Below, one piece after another: positions 45,701-50,539 of a DNA stretch of 64,000 nucleotides. Where the stretch lies: NCBI RefSeq assembly GCF_000283155.1, contig NW_004454180.1, positions 16,056,805 to 16,120,804 of the forward strand. Direction: 5' to 3'. This DNA comes from Ceratotherium simum simum (taxonomy: Eukaryota > Chordata > Mammalia > Perissodactyla > Rhinocerotidae). Position 1 is the first letter of the stretch; each line of letters opens with the position of its first letter. The translations under genes were made by a program, and so were the position numbers. Under the pieces are notes generated by a model, which saw only the letters and a program-made list of their open reading frames with translations, was not told the origin of the DNA and made no database searches.

Positions 45701-46542
45701 TAAGTTTTTAAGAATTTTGTGAGCTGGCTATTAAAAACACTGCTATTAAAAATTAAGTTACATAAACTTACTATTAAATAAATTACATTTTAAAAACAAA
45801 CAATAAATGCTCAAAACTCATCACTTGGTAATTGTCGCTACATTCGCTATTATCTGTGCTGTTCAGGTTCTTTACGTCCATGGGACCTGGACATGCCATA
45901 CAGCTGTGTGCTACTGTGCGTCCCTTCCGGACTCCGTTGTAGGGGCGTCACGTCAGAGCTTGAAGTTGGCCCTGGTGGAAGTATTTGCGCCACATAAACT
46001 GGCAAACACCACAAATCTAGTGCCTCTCGGTGCCCTCCCACCCAGAGCCGGTTGATCAACTTTTACCAGCACACGACGGGGAACACCTACCACGGAGAGT
46101 TGCTCGGGTGGAGGGAGTCAATGTCTATAAGGCTTAGGAGAACGCCTGTCCCTGTTCACGTGTCTGTAGTCATCATCGTCCTTTTTTTCAGGCCCACGGT
46201 GAGTAAGCAGGGGTCTCTTTGGGTGGCAGCGAGAGCTAACAGTTCTGTAACCACGTGGTGGAGGGAGGGAACCTAAGCGCTTTCTGTTTTTAAAAGTGAC
46301 AAGAGCCACTGCGAGTCACCCTCTTTAAGGGACGCCTTTTGGTTCCCCCAGCAAAAAGAAAAAGTGACGAGAGCCAGGCGGCGGAAAAAGGAAACTGAAC
46401 AATTGCGTGATTGAAGATGCTGAGCAGAAGAGCGGAGAAGTTGAGGAGACGCAGGGAGACGAGAGGCAGGGGACATACCTTTCTCTTCCTGAAGGCTCCC
46501 TTGGTGCCAGGGATGGCTTCGCAGACGCGGCTGATGGCTTCC
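669..46542 (-). CDS. SHC3: SHC3, Shc-family phosphotyrosine adaptor (10 exons, 5' partial)
   Basis: This is a cytoplasmic scaffold that couples activated receptor tyrosine kinases (Trk, EGFR and Ret type) to Grb2/Ras and PI3K signalling, mainly in neurons. Ten exons join in frame on the minus strand: 46542-46479, 44111-43992, 40802-40749, 36303-36252, 29015-28889, 20167-20017, 18818-18731, 15538-15380, 11336-11041 and 797-669, giving 1240 nt and 412 residues plus TGA. In window numbering, residues 1-139 are PTB domain, about 140-315 are the CH1 linker and about 316-412 are SH2. I chose SHC3 over SHC1, SHC2 and SHC4 because the SH2 starts [17 protein letters not shown] and ends in [14 protein letters not shown], the combination I recall from SHC3; SHC1 has a WFHGKLSR-type start. 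All introns are GT-AG and there is no frameshift or internal stop, so the copy looks intact. The CH2 region and PTB start are missing because the window ends. If the human gene has 12 coding exons, as I recall, these are exons 3 to 12. Confidence 0.96.
1395..1480 (+). repeat. L2 LINE 3' end fragment
   Basis: The sequence CTAGAGCCTTGTACAGTGCC followed by a GAATGAATGAATG end matches the typical L2 3' terminus (a gene-like 'most common value' phrase then a TGAATGAATGA tail). It is short and diverged. Confidence 0.5.
1567..3580 (+). repeat. Ancient L1 LINE: 3' part of ORF2 and 3' UTR
   Basis: The fragment begins in the part of ORF2 encoding [17 protein letters not shown] and continues through the [13 protein letters not shown] block. 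It passes the C-terminal ORF2 and 3' UTR and ends at a CACAATAAAAAAAA tail near 3580. The frame is broken by stops (TAG at 1801) and shifts, so it is inactive. An ERE SINE interrupts it at 2605-2863. Residues and order match mammalian L1M-type consensus remembered, not searched. Confidence 0.88.
2605..2863 (+). mobile_element. ERE SINE inserted in L1, with 11-bp target duplication
   Basis: The head GGGGCTGGCCCGGTGGCGCA is followed by GCGGTTAAGTG (A-box-like) and GGTTCGGATCCC (B-box-like), which mark a tRNA-derived SINE. The GATGTTAGC-type tail module occurs twice, then an AAAG-rich tail. AGAAAAAGAGA at 2594-2604 is repeated at 2864-2874 as the target-site duplication. The host L1 resumes immediately afterwards. 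Confidence 0.92.
3591..4600 (+). repeat. Second ancient L1 3' end, same orientation
   Basis: After the A-rich end of the first L1, sequence equivalent to its position near 2440 starts again (AAATGGGCAAAGGATCTGAAC). It runs through the same 3' UTR to AATAAAGCAGTT near 4600. It lacks the ORF2 part, so it is a separate 5'-truncated insertion or a partial duplication. It differs from the first copy at many sites. An ERE interrupts it at 3761-3953. Confidence 0.87.
3761..3953 (+). mobile_element. ERE SINE in the second L1 end, with short target duplication
   Basis: CCAGCCTGGTGGCACAGTAG with GGTTCAGATCCCGGG (B-box-like), and a tail with GATGTTAGCTCAGGGCCAAT, identify an older, more diverged ERE. 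AAAAAGACA at 3752-3760 recurs at 3954-3962 at the far side. The site corresponds to the insertion site of the ERE at 2605 within the other L1 copy. Confidence 0.88.
4601..7550. other. Intronic sequence without recognised elements
   Basis: I see no exon, RNA gene or family repeat that I can name here. A 249-codon minus-strand frame at 5595-6344 has no recognisable domain and no Shc similarity, and is judged chance. CpG is moderate around 5100-5400 and 6290-6640. Confidence 0.5.
7555..7800 (-). repeat. L2 LINE fragment
   Basis: Reading plus, CACCTACTGTGTGCCGGGCC, then GTGCTGGGGGATC, a 'GAGGTTATAGTCTGGGGGAC' block, AGTAAACAAACTAGCAAATAAAC and GATAAGGTGGTGAGGGAAGGC follow the order of an L2 3' region in reverse complement. 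It is diverged, with small deletions. Confidence 0.6.
7890..10120 (+). repeat. Highly decayed L1 LINE, ORF2-derived
   Basis: Blocks resembling L1 ORF2 occur in consensus order. At 8085-8125 AAAGATGCTGAAAAAGCATT is the reverse-transcriptase region, and TGCTAAAAGCTCACATCATC lies near 8310-8340. AATGCGAGTCCTATCAAAAC near 8810 and the 3' part near 9060-9740 follow. It is broken throughout by stops and deletions. The stretch 9750-10120 is less clear but also L1-like. Confidence 0.65.
8170..8289 (+). repeat. Possible L2 3' end inside the decayed L1, with GAAT tail
   Basis: CCACGAGAGCAGAGGTTGTC, CAATGCCTGGATTTAGAAG and then a GGATGAATGAATGAATGAATG end resemble the end of L2, interrupting L1 sequence. 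The short GAAT run at 8270-8288 is a minor microsatellite. Confidence 0.4.
11041..11336 (-). CDS. SHC3: SHC3 exon: end of CH1 and most of the SH2 domain
   Basis: This 296-nt exon is the largest in the window. Two bases complete the lysine of the adaptin motif, then 98 residues begin [13 protein letters not shown] conserved [21 protein letters not shown] linker follows, and the SH2 domain starts at [25 protein letters not shown] contains the phosphate-binding arginine of the FLVR motif, and [11 protein letters not shown] is the beta-D strand region. The donor is GTGAGC directly after the threonine codon. Frame and phase match both neighbours. Confidence 0.97.
12125..12152. repeat. Perfect 12-bp inverted repeat (hairpin)
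   Basis: ATTATCATCATA at 12125-12136, a 4-base TCGT loop, and TATGATGATAAT at 12141-12152 form a fully paired stem. Its ATC/ATG composition resembles the trinucleotide-like repeat that starts 370 bases further on. Confidence 0.85.
12180..12295 (+). repeat. L2 LINE 3' end fragment
   Basis: CCACTACGTCTCCAGAGCCC, CCTGGGACACAGTTTGTACC and AAATATTCAATGAATGCT match the order of the L2 3' end. The copy is short and diverged. Confidence 0.5.
12519..13694 (+). repeat. CAC/CAT simple-repeat tract with higher-order structure
   Basis: This 1.18 kb tract (including the gap) is built almost entirely of CAC, CAT and close variants. Diverged landmarks such as CAGCATCACTGTCACC recur near 12599, 12740, 12917 and 13037, giving a loose higher-order period of about 120-180 bases. 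Reading frames stay open on both strands (His-, Thr/Ile- and Met/Val-rich) only because the repeat contains no stop triplets. It lies inside an SHC3 intron and is not coding. Confidence 0.95.
13200..13299. other. Assembly gap of 100 Ns inside the repeat
   Basis: Exactly 100 unknown bases, the usual placeholder for a gap of unknown size. The 55 bases before it (13145-13199) are identical to the 55 bases after it (13300-13354), suggesting overlapping contig ends. Confidence 0.97.
14020..14160 (+). repeat. MIR SINE fragment
   Basis: CTTGGGAAAGTCACTTCATA, CTCTTAGGCTATTTCCAC and AATGAAGAGATTGGATTAGA, ending GAGATTCTACAG, match the core and 3' end of MIR. Confidence 0.65.
14330..14480 (+). repeat. 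MIR SINE fragment
   Basis: CTCCTCTGTAAAATGGTAAC, then AATAATAATAGTATCCACCT and AAGTGCCTAGCATGTGGTAG, correspond to the MIR 3' half. It is a second copy about 200 bases from the previous one. Confidence 0.65.
14720..15090 (+). repeat. Two L2 3' end fragments
   Basis: Two stretches (14720-14865 and 14980-15090) each carry the L2 end pattern: a GGCATAGAGACTCGGTC or GAAAACAGGGCCCAGGC block, then a 'cagtgctcag' or 'cagtatttggcacaca' block. The second ends TTAAGGGAATAAATAAATGA. Confidence 0.45.
15380..15538 (-). CDS. SHC3: SHC3 exon: CH1 with YVNT site and first half of adaptin motif
   Basis: A 159-nt exon completes a glycine codon and encodes 52 residues, starting [16 protein letters not shown] and ending [10 protein letters not shown], plus the first base of a lysine codon. 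APTYVNT is the pYVN Grb2-binding site shared by Shc CH1 regions. PRKDLFDM is the first half of the DLFDMKPFEDAL motif known in Shc proteins to bind alpha-adaptin; the rest is in the next exon. The donor is GTGGGT, a weaker form, and the acceptor TTGTTGCAG. Confidence 0.95.
16875..17071 (+). mobile_element. ERE SINE with target duplication
   Basis: GGGTCTGCCCGGTGGTGTAG head, GGTTTGGATCCCGGGC B-box-like segment, GATGTTAGCTCAGCAACACT tail and poly(A). AAGAACTTGAAATT (16861-16874) and AAGAACTAGAAATT (17072-17085) are the target duplication with one mismatch. Confidence 0.9.
17539..17754 (-). mobile_element. ERE SINE, minus strand, with target duplication
   Basis: On the minus strand it reads GGGCCGGCCCTGTGGCTTGG, GGTTAAGTGCGCGC, GGTTCGGATCCCAGGTGCGC, then CATACAGCAACTAGAAGGGT and a poly(A). 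TCACATGGGGAAATTT (17523-17538) recurs as TCACAAGGGGAAATTT (17755-17770). It is the only ERE here in the same orientation as SHC3. Confidence 0.93.
18010..18060 (+). repeat. Imperfect CA/TA-rich microsatellite
   Basis: Short interrupted runs of ACAC and ATAC (ACACACACATATCCACACAT and following). No gene evidence. Confidence 0.6.
18731..18818 (-). CDS. SHC3: SHC3 exon: CH1 segment ([15 protein letters not shown])
   Basis: An 88-nt exon encodes 29 residues, starting [16 protein letters not shown] and ending DWQQTPVRQ, plus one base of a glycine codon. The acceptor is TTCTCTTTAG followed by TTTGCAGGA. A second in-exon AG (after TTTGC) could act as an alternative acceptor, but only the first keeps phase with the upstream exon, which ends in phase 0 at CAG. 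The donor is GTGAGA. This exon is easy to miss because the reading frame is short and surrounded by open frames on the other strand. Confidence 0.93.
18819..20016 (-). other. SHC3: SHC3 intron within CH1 (1.2 kb)
   Basis: From donor GTAAGT at 20016 to acceptor TTCTCTTTAG at 18819. It contains one ERE (19618-19864). The remainder has no named repeat. Confidence 0.88.
19618..19864 (+). mobile_element. ERE SINE with duplicated tail module
   Basis: GGGGCGGCCCGGCGGCATAG head, GGTTCGGATCCCGGGCACGC B-box-like segment, then two copies of the TTAGCNCAGGGCNAATCTTC module separated by AGCAAAAAGAGGAGGATTGG, and a CA-rich then A-rich tail. Flanks AAAAGTCTTC and AAAAGCCTTC look like a decayed target duplication. 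Confidence 0.9.
20017..20167 (-). CDS. SHC3: SHC3 exon: start of CH1 with YYN Grb2-type site
   Basis: A 151-nt exon encodes 50 residues, starting [17 protein letters not shown] and ending HAPDTAQ. It follows the PTB domain and opens the proline- and glycine-rich CH1 region. PYYNSIPSK carries adjacent tyrosines matching the twin phosphorylation site of Shc proteins, where the second tyrosine and the asparagine make a Grb2 SH2-binding motif. The acidic stretch EEESDGSD just before it is typical of a kinase-accessible linker. The donor is GTAAGT and the acceptor TTTTAACAG. Confidence 0.96.
21099..21309 (+). mobile_element. ERE SINE, young-looking, with perfect 14-bp target duplication
   Basis: GGGGCCGGCCCCGTGGCTTA, GCGGTTAAGTGCGTGCACTT and GGTTCGGATCCCGGGTGCGC are close to what I recall as consensus. 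The tail has CATACAGCAACTAGAAGGAT, a TAAATAAATAAA run and poly(A). AAAAGTTTAAAAGG at 21085-21098 is exactly repeated at 21310-21323, suggesting a recent insertion. Confidence 0.94.
23446..23686 (-). mobile_element. 5'-truncated L1 3' end nested in the older L1
   Basis: Read plus, it begins with a T-rich block, then TGCAGTAACATTGGTTTATA, AATTTCAGGTGTATATCATT, CACACATGTGCCTAATTATC and GGTAACCACCAACGCAATCT, which is the reverse complement of an L1 3' end common in laurasiatherians. CAACAGACACAATTTA at 23430-23445 is repeated exactly at 23687-23702 (16 bp). It therefore inserted after the host L1. Confidence 0.88.
25630..25652 (+). repeat. Short CA microsatellite in L1
   Basis: A short run of CACACACAC lies in the ORF2 region where L1 normally has CACACA. 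Probably slippage. Confidence 0.6.
26450..27170. other. GC-rich unique intronic sequence
   Basis: No named repeat or exon. Overlapping open frames on both strands (for example 26645-27130 minus and 26649-26993 plus) have no domain resemblance and reflect high GC content. Confidence 0.45.
27180..27700 (-). repeat. L1-related 3' end fragment, minus strand
   Basis: Read plus: AAACATTTGTTAACATTTTG, CTATATTTGCTTTCG, AATATTCTCGCATGTTTTTA and ATTTTTGAGATTTGTTC follow the order of old L1 3' sequence in reverse complement. It is diverged and lacks its tail. Confidence 0.55.
28290..28430 (-). repeat. MIR SINE fragment
   Basis: CACTATTATTCCTATTTCAC, GAGACTCAGACTGGTTAAAG and AACTTGCCAAGAGCCACACA are the MIR core in reverse orientation. 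Confidence 0.65.
28889..29015 (-). CDS. SHC3: SHC3 exon: C-terminal helix of PTB domain
   Basis: A 127-nt exon supplies two bases of the split alanine codon, 41 residues starting [20 protein letters not shown] and ending KIPALHD, and two bases of an arginine codon. The segment [20 protein letters not shown] forms the long C-terminal helix that packs across the PTB ligand groove, including the FELRF core. The acceptor is TGCTCTCACAG and the donor GTGAGT. A 192-codon plus-strand ORF crosses this exon but is only its shadow. Confidence 0.96.
32160..32540. repeat. Possible old interspersed repeat, family unclear
   Basis: ACATCTCAGGGGCTGAAGAC, TCATTCTTGCTCACTCATTT and AGGCAGCTCTCCCAGGTGGT recall the ends of an old mammalian DNA transposon or LTR, but I cannot assign it. 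Confidence 0.3.
33920..34060 (-). repeat. L2 LINE fragment, first half of a split copy
   Basis: GCTGAGCATTGACTGTGTCC, CAGGCCCTGCCCTGGGTCCA and CACCTAGCTTACAGTCTGGA match reverse-oriented L2. Matching L2 sequence resumes near 34525. Confidence 0.6.
34062..34510 (+). repeat. MaLR/MLT1-like LTR fragment inserted in L2
   Basis: GAATGGTGGCCCCCAAAAGA, GGGTCTTTGCAGAGGTAGTT, GTGTCCTCATAAGAAACAGA, TTGATTTCAGACCCCTGGCC and AATAAACTTCTGTCGTTTCC are the ordered landmarks of a very common mammalian LTR-like repeat. It is an old non-coding fossil. The family is assigned from memory and is uncertain between MLT1-type and a related repeat. Confidence 0.55.
34525..34770 (-). repeat. L2 LINE fragment, second half of the split copy
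   Basis: GACCAGGAAAGGCCATCCTA, CAGGTGCAAAGGCCCTGAGG and CAGGTGCTTGCTTGGCATGT follow the expected next part of reverse-oriented L2. Confidence 0.6.
36252..36303 (-). CDS. SHC3: SHC3 exon: PTB domain segment ([13 protein letters not shown])
   Basis: A 52-nt exon encodes [17 protein letters not shown] plus one base (G) of a split alanine codon. The acceptor is TTTTCTCCACAG and the donor GTGAGC. This strand of the PTB domain is very strongly conserved through the Shc family. The two small exons here and at 40749 are separated by 4.4 kb of intron. Confidence 0.95.
36304..40748 (-). other. SHC3: SHC3 intron within the PTB domain (4.4 kb)
   Basis: From donor GTAAGT at 40748 to acceptor TTCTCCACAG at 36304. 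It holds MER5-like sequence at 36700-36960, an AT-rich repeat-free block near 38150-38570 and a CpG-rich patch near 39960-40170. No further exon was found. Confidence 0.85.
36700..36960 (+). repeat. MER5-like DNA transposon fossils (two partial copies)
   Basis: GAAAGCTCCCCAGATGATTC with AACCAAGGTTGAGAGCC, then TGAGCTGGTGTCAAAATCCC, TTGCTGAGCCCCACCCCGGG and CAGTTTCCAGGTGATGCTGC, are MER5-type landmarks. Two partial copies lie end to end. Confidence 0.5.
40749..40802 (-). CDS. SHC3: SHC3 exon: PTB domain segment ([12 protein letters not shown])
   Basis: A 54-nt phase 0/0 exon encodes 18 residues, [18 protein letters not shown]. The [13 protein letters not shown] motif is a hallmark of Shc PTB domains, on the strand and loop that help form the NPXpY groove. 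The donor is GTAAGT and the acceptor CCCGCAG. The next exon begins DTTDYVAYV, giving the expected [12 protein letters not shown] junction. Confidence 0.95.
40803..43991 (-). other. SHC3: SHC3 intron within the PTB domain (3.2 kb)
   Basis: From the weak donor GTCTGT at 43991 to acceptor CCCGCAG at 40803. It contains one MIR (40980-41145) and otherwise unique sequence. A short GGGGCCGGCTCTGTAGCCTC at 41859-41878 recalls an ERE head but has no body. Confidence 0.85.
40980..41145 (-). repeat. MIR SINE fragment
   Basis: CTACCATAACCCCAACTTAC, GGGGAGCTGAGGGTCGGAGG and TGGGCAGAGCTGGGACCGAA follow the MIR core in reverse orientation. Confidence 0.65.
43992..44111 (-). CDS. SHC3: SHC3 exon: PTB domain segment ([11 protein letters not shown])
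   Basis: A 120-nt exon in phase 0 at both ends encodes 40 residues, beginning [19 protein letters not shown] and ending LRTPDSKQ. These are central beta strands of the Shc PTB domain. The acceptor is a clear TTTCACAG. The donor is GTCTGT, which departs from GTAAGT or GTGAGT and is the weakest donor in the gene here. Because the exon is frame-neutral, skipping it would remove 40 residues of the PTB core without a frameshift. Confidence 0.95.
44900..45060 (+). repeat. MER5-like DNA transposon fossil
   Basis: GGGAAACTCTGATGAAGAAT, GGGGTGGAGCCCAGAAATTG and CACCTGCACCAGGAGAACTA are a diverged MER5-type sequence. Confidence 0.4.
45540..45690 (+). repeat. MIR SINE fragment
   Basis: GTGCCTCAGTTTTTACCATC and TGTAAAATGGGGGGATAGCC are the MIR 3' half. 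The upstream part (CTCTCCCACCTTCTCACATT) is consistent. Confidence 0.7.
46479..46542 (-). CDS. SHC3: SHC3 exon: PTB domain segment (EAISRVCEA)
   Basis: This is the most 5' exon in the window, at 64 nt. The first base completes a codon begun in the missing upstream exon, and the other 63 encode 21 residues starting [12 protein letters not shown] and ending FRKRK. The acceptor is a pyrimidine stretch ending CTCCAG and the donor is GTATGT. In the Shc PTB fold this is the helix after the VTR strand. It ends in phase 0, matching the next exon at 44111. The preceding exon, expected to encode a YLGCIEVL-type strand, was not found between 46543 and 64000. Confidence 0.93.
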
Positions 46543-47109
46543 CTGGAGAGGACAGGAGAGGGGTCAGTTCATCGGGTCAACCAGGATGATGTAACCCCGG
46601 GACTCCACGCGTGCACTTCCCAGGGAGAAGGACTGCCGTTATTTCAGCTTAGAACACAGGCCCGCCCATTCCGGCGGCTTCCAATTTCTCCTCTAGAAAA
46701 CAGAACTGGGGAAACACAAAGACCCTCCTAGACCTCTGACTGGCAGCAGCCCGGTTCTTTCTGTGGCGGTGCTTGTATCCTAATGGTATGCTATGTATCA
46801 GTGCCACACTTTTTCTTTTTCATGTTTGGTCAAGATTCCATTCTAGAAAACCCACACCCCGAAAGGTGCTCTTCTGGGTGTTGTCCTCCTGGCCGTGGTC
46901 GTGGCACAAGGCTCACACCTGACCAAGCCTGCTATCGATGGAGATACTTGGAAGCACGTCAGAACGTAATTAAGAGAAATTTGGTCATATGAGTGTTAGG
47001 CCCAGGGCCTGCAGTTAGTAAATATCACAAAATCGAGAGGGTTTGAAGGAGGAGAGGAACCCCAGGGGTGTACAAATGAGCTGGAAACGAGGATCTGTGC
47101 AGGGCAGGC

Positions 47110-47210
47110 CCACAGACGAGTGTTTATTGAGTGGCTACTATGTGCTGGGCACCAAAAGGAGGCAAGGGGTATCCCACGTATCAAGGGGGCCTGACGGGAG
47201 GACCAACTGT
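47110..47210 (-). repeat. L2 LINE fragment
   Basis: GTTTATTGAGTGGCTACTAT followed by GTGCTGGGCACCAAAAGGAG is the typical reverse-oriented L2 3' end. Confidence 0.5.
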
Positions 47211-47619
47211 GGAGGGTCTGACACATGGGTCTGCACAGGGCAGGAGAGCACAGGGGCAGGGGAAGCTGCTACCATCCAGATACTGGAGGCTGCGGGCCTA
47301 GGGTGTGGAGGACTCAGCTGGGGCAGGCGCTTGGAAGGAAGCACAGCCCAACTTTGGGACCTGGCCTCAGTAAGAAATGACGGGAGATACGCCGAAGGTG
47401 GCTCCAGAGTCAGAGCCCAAAAAAGAGCTGGGTGACCTTCCCAACTCCCACACAGGGAATGACAAATGAATAAGAGAACACTGGAAAAAATAAACGAACA
47501 GGGATCTGGAGACACGCTGAACCATAAAGAAGATAATGGGTCCTCAGAAACATTCCACTCGCTTTCTCAGCTGAATACTTCTTGAAATTATCTTCCATCA
47601 TGTAGAAAAATAATTACCA

Positions 47620-49140
47620 TCACAATGCAATGCTTTTAAGAGAAATATGACCTTGTCAAACTAGGTTAGAGACAATTAGGATAAGCTTCACATTTGCCTT
47701 TCAATTCATTGTGGAGAGTGGAGAAAGAAACACTCTTCTCAAAGTTCACATGCCAGAAAACTGCAGACTATGAATCACCATGACTCAGGAAAAGTTTATT
47801 TGATGTTTATGCTTAATCATTTATTTTATGATAATATTCTAACTGTGGTTCTATCAAAATGATCATCCAAAGTACTTTCTGAAAGTAAATTCCTTATTGA
47901 GGCAGGTCAAGTCGCCTCTTTAGAGAACTATATAAACCTCAGTATCTATATCTTACCTATTTAATTAAAAAAAATTTCATTGCCTTTCTGCACTGTGCTT
48001 GGTTATATTAAGTGATATATTTAGCTGAGAAAGCAGCTAAATCTCTATGGTCCCAGCAGGCTAGGAAGACTTTACATCGTGGAAAGTCTCCTATAGGTCA
48101 TTCCGTAAATACCCCTCATAAGTATCCGATTTCTTTTCCCATCCGCCGACACGGAAGATAAGAAAAAAAAAATCAGTCTTGGATGACAGTTTTCCAAAAG
48201 GAAACGTTAAATGTCTACCCTATTGTTTAGTCAGACGCCACCAAGAGCCTGATCTAGTTGGGCCACAAGCTGCTGATGTGCCCCTTCTGGGGGACGGAGT
48301 GGAAACGACAAATGAGCATTAAAAACGAGATTGTGCTTAAATTCTCTTTTTCACTACCCTAAGCAGGCTTGCCCAACCACGCTGGCTCTCCGATCCCAGG
48401 CTTCCGGCCTCCAAAACTGTAAGCAATAACTTCTGCTGTTTATAAGCCAAAAAAAAGAGAGAGAAAGAGAGAGAGAGAGATTGTGAAGAAGGCTTTGCAA
48501 ATAATAAACCCACTCTATCAAAGGAGTCCTCCCCAGCGAAGCATGCAAGCATCTCAGGGAACATTCACAGACTCAATCTTTGTCCTCAAAATTTGCAAAT
48601 TTAAGAAATTCCAGAAATTTCTCAGAGCTCACAGACTCAAGAAAGTCCTAAGGATCCCCCTGTGAGCCAGCCTTTAGACTCCCCAAAGAGGTTTGCAAAT
48701 CAAGCTGCTTTTCAGAAAAATGCTCTCCCTCCATTACTGACATGCATTTGTTTCTAATGTTGACATGATAACGTGTGTATGAATTCTCATTTCAACCACG
48801 CTGTTGTTTCTATTTCTGTTTGAAATAGAAATGTGACATAACTATTAATAATTGCAATATTTAGATGACTGAAATTAGTAACTTTAACTCCAAAGTCTAA
48901 TTTTAAATGTAACAATTCTCATTGTCCCTCCTTACCATTTAGCACAGTGCATTTTAATGAGCAGTGTGGTTTCAATTTGTTCATTTAGCAATAACTATTT
49001 AGCTTTGTATAATTCCATTCAATCCCAGTTTGAGTCTCAGGTAGCAATTTTGCCCTGTTTTTAATAATAGAGATTGCTTCTTAACATTCTGTTCAGTCTG
49101 ACCCCATTTCAACATGCAAACTATGACCTCAGAGCTCAGC
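47620..49140. other. AT-rich, mostly repeat-free intronic block
   Basis: Apart from an LTR-like 3' remnant and AG run near 48395-48480, I see no repeat. The 48720-49080 part is rich in ATTA, TAAT and AATTG motifs with almost no CpG. It has no coding potential. Confidence 0.4.
48395..48480 (+). repeat. LTR-like 3' remnant followed by an AG microsatellite
   Basis: CTTCCGGCCTCCAAAACTGT, AAGCAATAACTTCTGCTGTT and TATAAGCC match the 3' end of the same common LTR-like repeat seen at 34062. AGAGAGAGAAAGAGAGAGAG follows. Confidence 0.5.
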
Positions 49141-49668
49141 TAATATGAAAATGGAATATTTGGCACCTCCCCGGGCATCTGAAAGTAAGCCAGCCTCAAA
49201 TGCTAGCCCTCACTTTCTCATGATTTCACCATCTTCCCCCATTCAGTATAAAATTCTCACCATTAGAGTCAGTACTTTCACATTTAATAAGTTTTTCATT
49301 GGAATGTACGATTTTAGAACTGGATTCTTTGAAATCACATGGCACCATCTTTCTCCCTACTCACTATCTCATTGCTGCCCGCCAGATCTCCCCAAACACA
49401 CACACACATTTTACAGACTACAACAATAAAAAGGAGGACATTTGGGTAATATCTGCACTCACAGGACTATGTTCTAGTAGGGGGAGGGGCAACAAACAAA
49501 CACATATAATGGCAAAGTGCAATCAATTTCATGAAGAAACACAAAGGAAAGACACGTGGTGAAGAGGATCAGAACACACCACCCTAAATAGACCACTTTG
49601 GCATGAGGATTATTCTGAGCTGAAGGCAACTGAGAAACAGCAGAGAAGAAGATATAAGAAAGCTCCCT

Positions 49669-49965
49669 GGGGCCGGCCCCGTGGCTTAGCGGTTAAGTGC
49701 GTGTGCTCCGATACTGGCGGCCCGGGGTTCGGGTCCTGGGCGCGCACGGATGCACCGCTTCTCCGTCCATGCTGAGGCCACATCCCACATACAGCAACTA
49801 GAAAGATGTGCAACTATGACATACAACTATCTACTGGGGCTTTGGAGAAAAAAGGAGGAGGATTGGCAATAGATGTTAGCTCAGGGCCGGTCTTCCTCAG
49901 CAAAAAAAGGAGGATTAGCATGGATGTTAGCTCAGGGCTGATCTTCCTCCCAAAAAAGAAAAGAA
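49669..49965 (+). mobile_element. ERE SINE with a composite tail
   Basis: The head is GGGGCCGGCCCCGTGGCTTA with GCGGTTAAGTGCGTGTGCTC and GGTTCGGGTCCTGGGCGCGC. The body has CATACAGCAACTAGAAAGAT, then AAAAAAGGAGGAGGATTGGC and two copies of the GATGTTAGCTCAGGGC module, each followed by TCTTCCTC. It combines the two tail types that the other EREs carry singly. Flanks AAGAAAGCTCCCT and AGAAGGCTCTCT may be a decayed target duplication. Confidence 0.92.
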
Positions 49966-50539
49966 AGAAAGAAGGCTCTCTGCCCTGCCCCTATTTGCCT
50001 AAAAGCAAGACATAAATTCGTAAAGGAGTCTCCCTCCCCTCTCCACAGGAAGGACAGAAGTTAATCACCGGAGACAACCGTAGACCCTGACCTGCTCTGA
50101 GACACTCCAGAGGGATCTGCACAACAAACCTTGTCACTAGCCCTCATCTTCCATCAGTCCCCCAGGCATTTACCTGCCCACATTGTGCCACCCCGAGACA
50201 CTCAGAGTCCTTGTCCTGTGTCTCACCGCTTCTGTACAAATTTGTTGTTCTTTGGTTAAAATGTTAAATAAGCCCAAATTCTAACCATATCTTTGAGTTA
50301 CTCATCCCTGAGTTTCCCTGCATGCACGCTCACTGCATGCATTAATCAACTGTTTGTTTTTCTCTTGTTCATCTGTATTTGTCAGTCTAATTTGCTGGGC
50401 CCCAGCCAGAGGACATAGGAAGGCAAAGTAAAAAAGTTTTTTCCCCTAGAGTTTTATCCCCTAGAGTGATAATGTGGTAACAATGCATGTCACTGAGGGG
50501 AAAGAGTTACTCCGGGAGTGCCTGGGCAGCTATCCAGGA

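Larger units (their letters stand above)
44112..46478 (-). other. SHC3: SHC3 intron within the PTB domain (2.4 kb)
   Basis: From donor GTATGT at 46478 to acceptor TTTCACAG at 44112. It holds MER5-like sequence near 44900-45060, one MIR at 45540-45690 and unique sequence. Confidence 0.85.
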
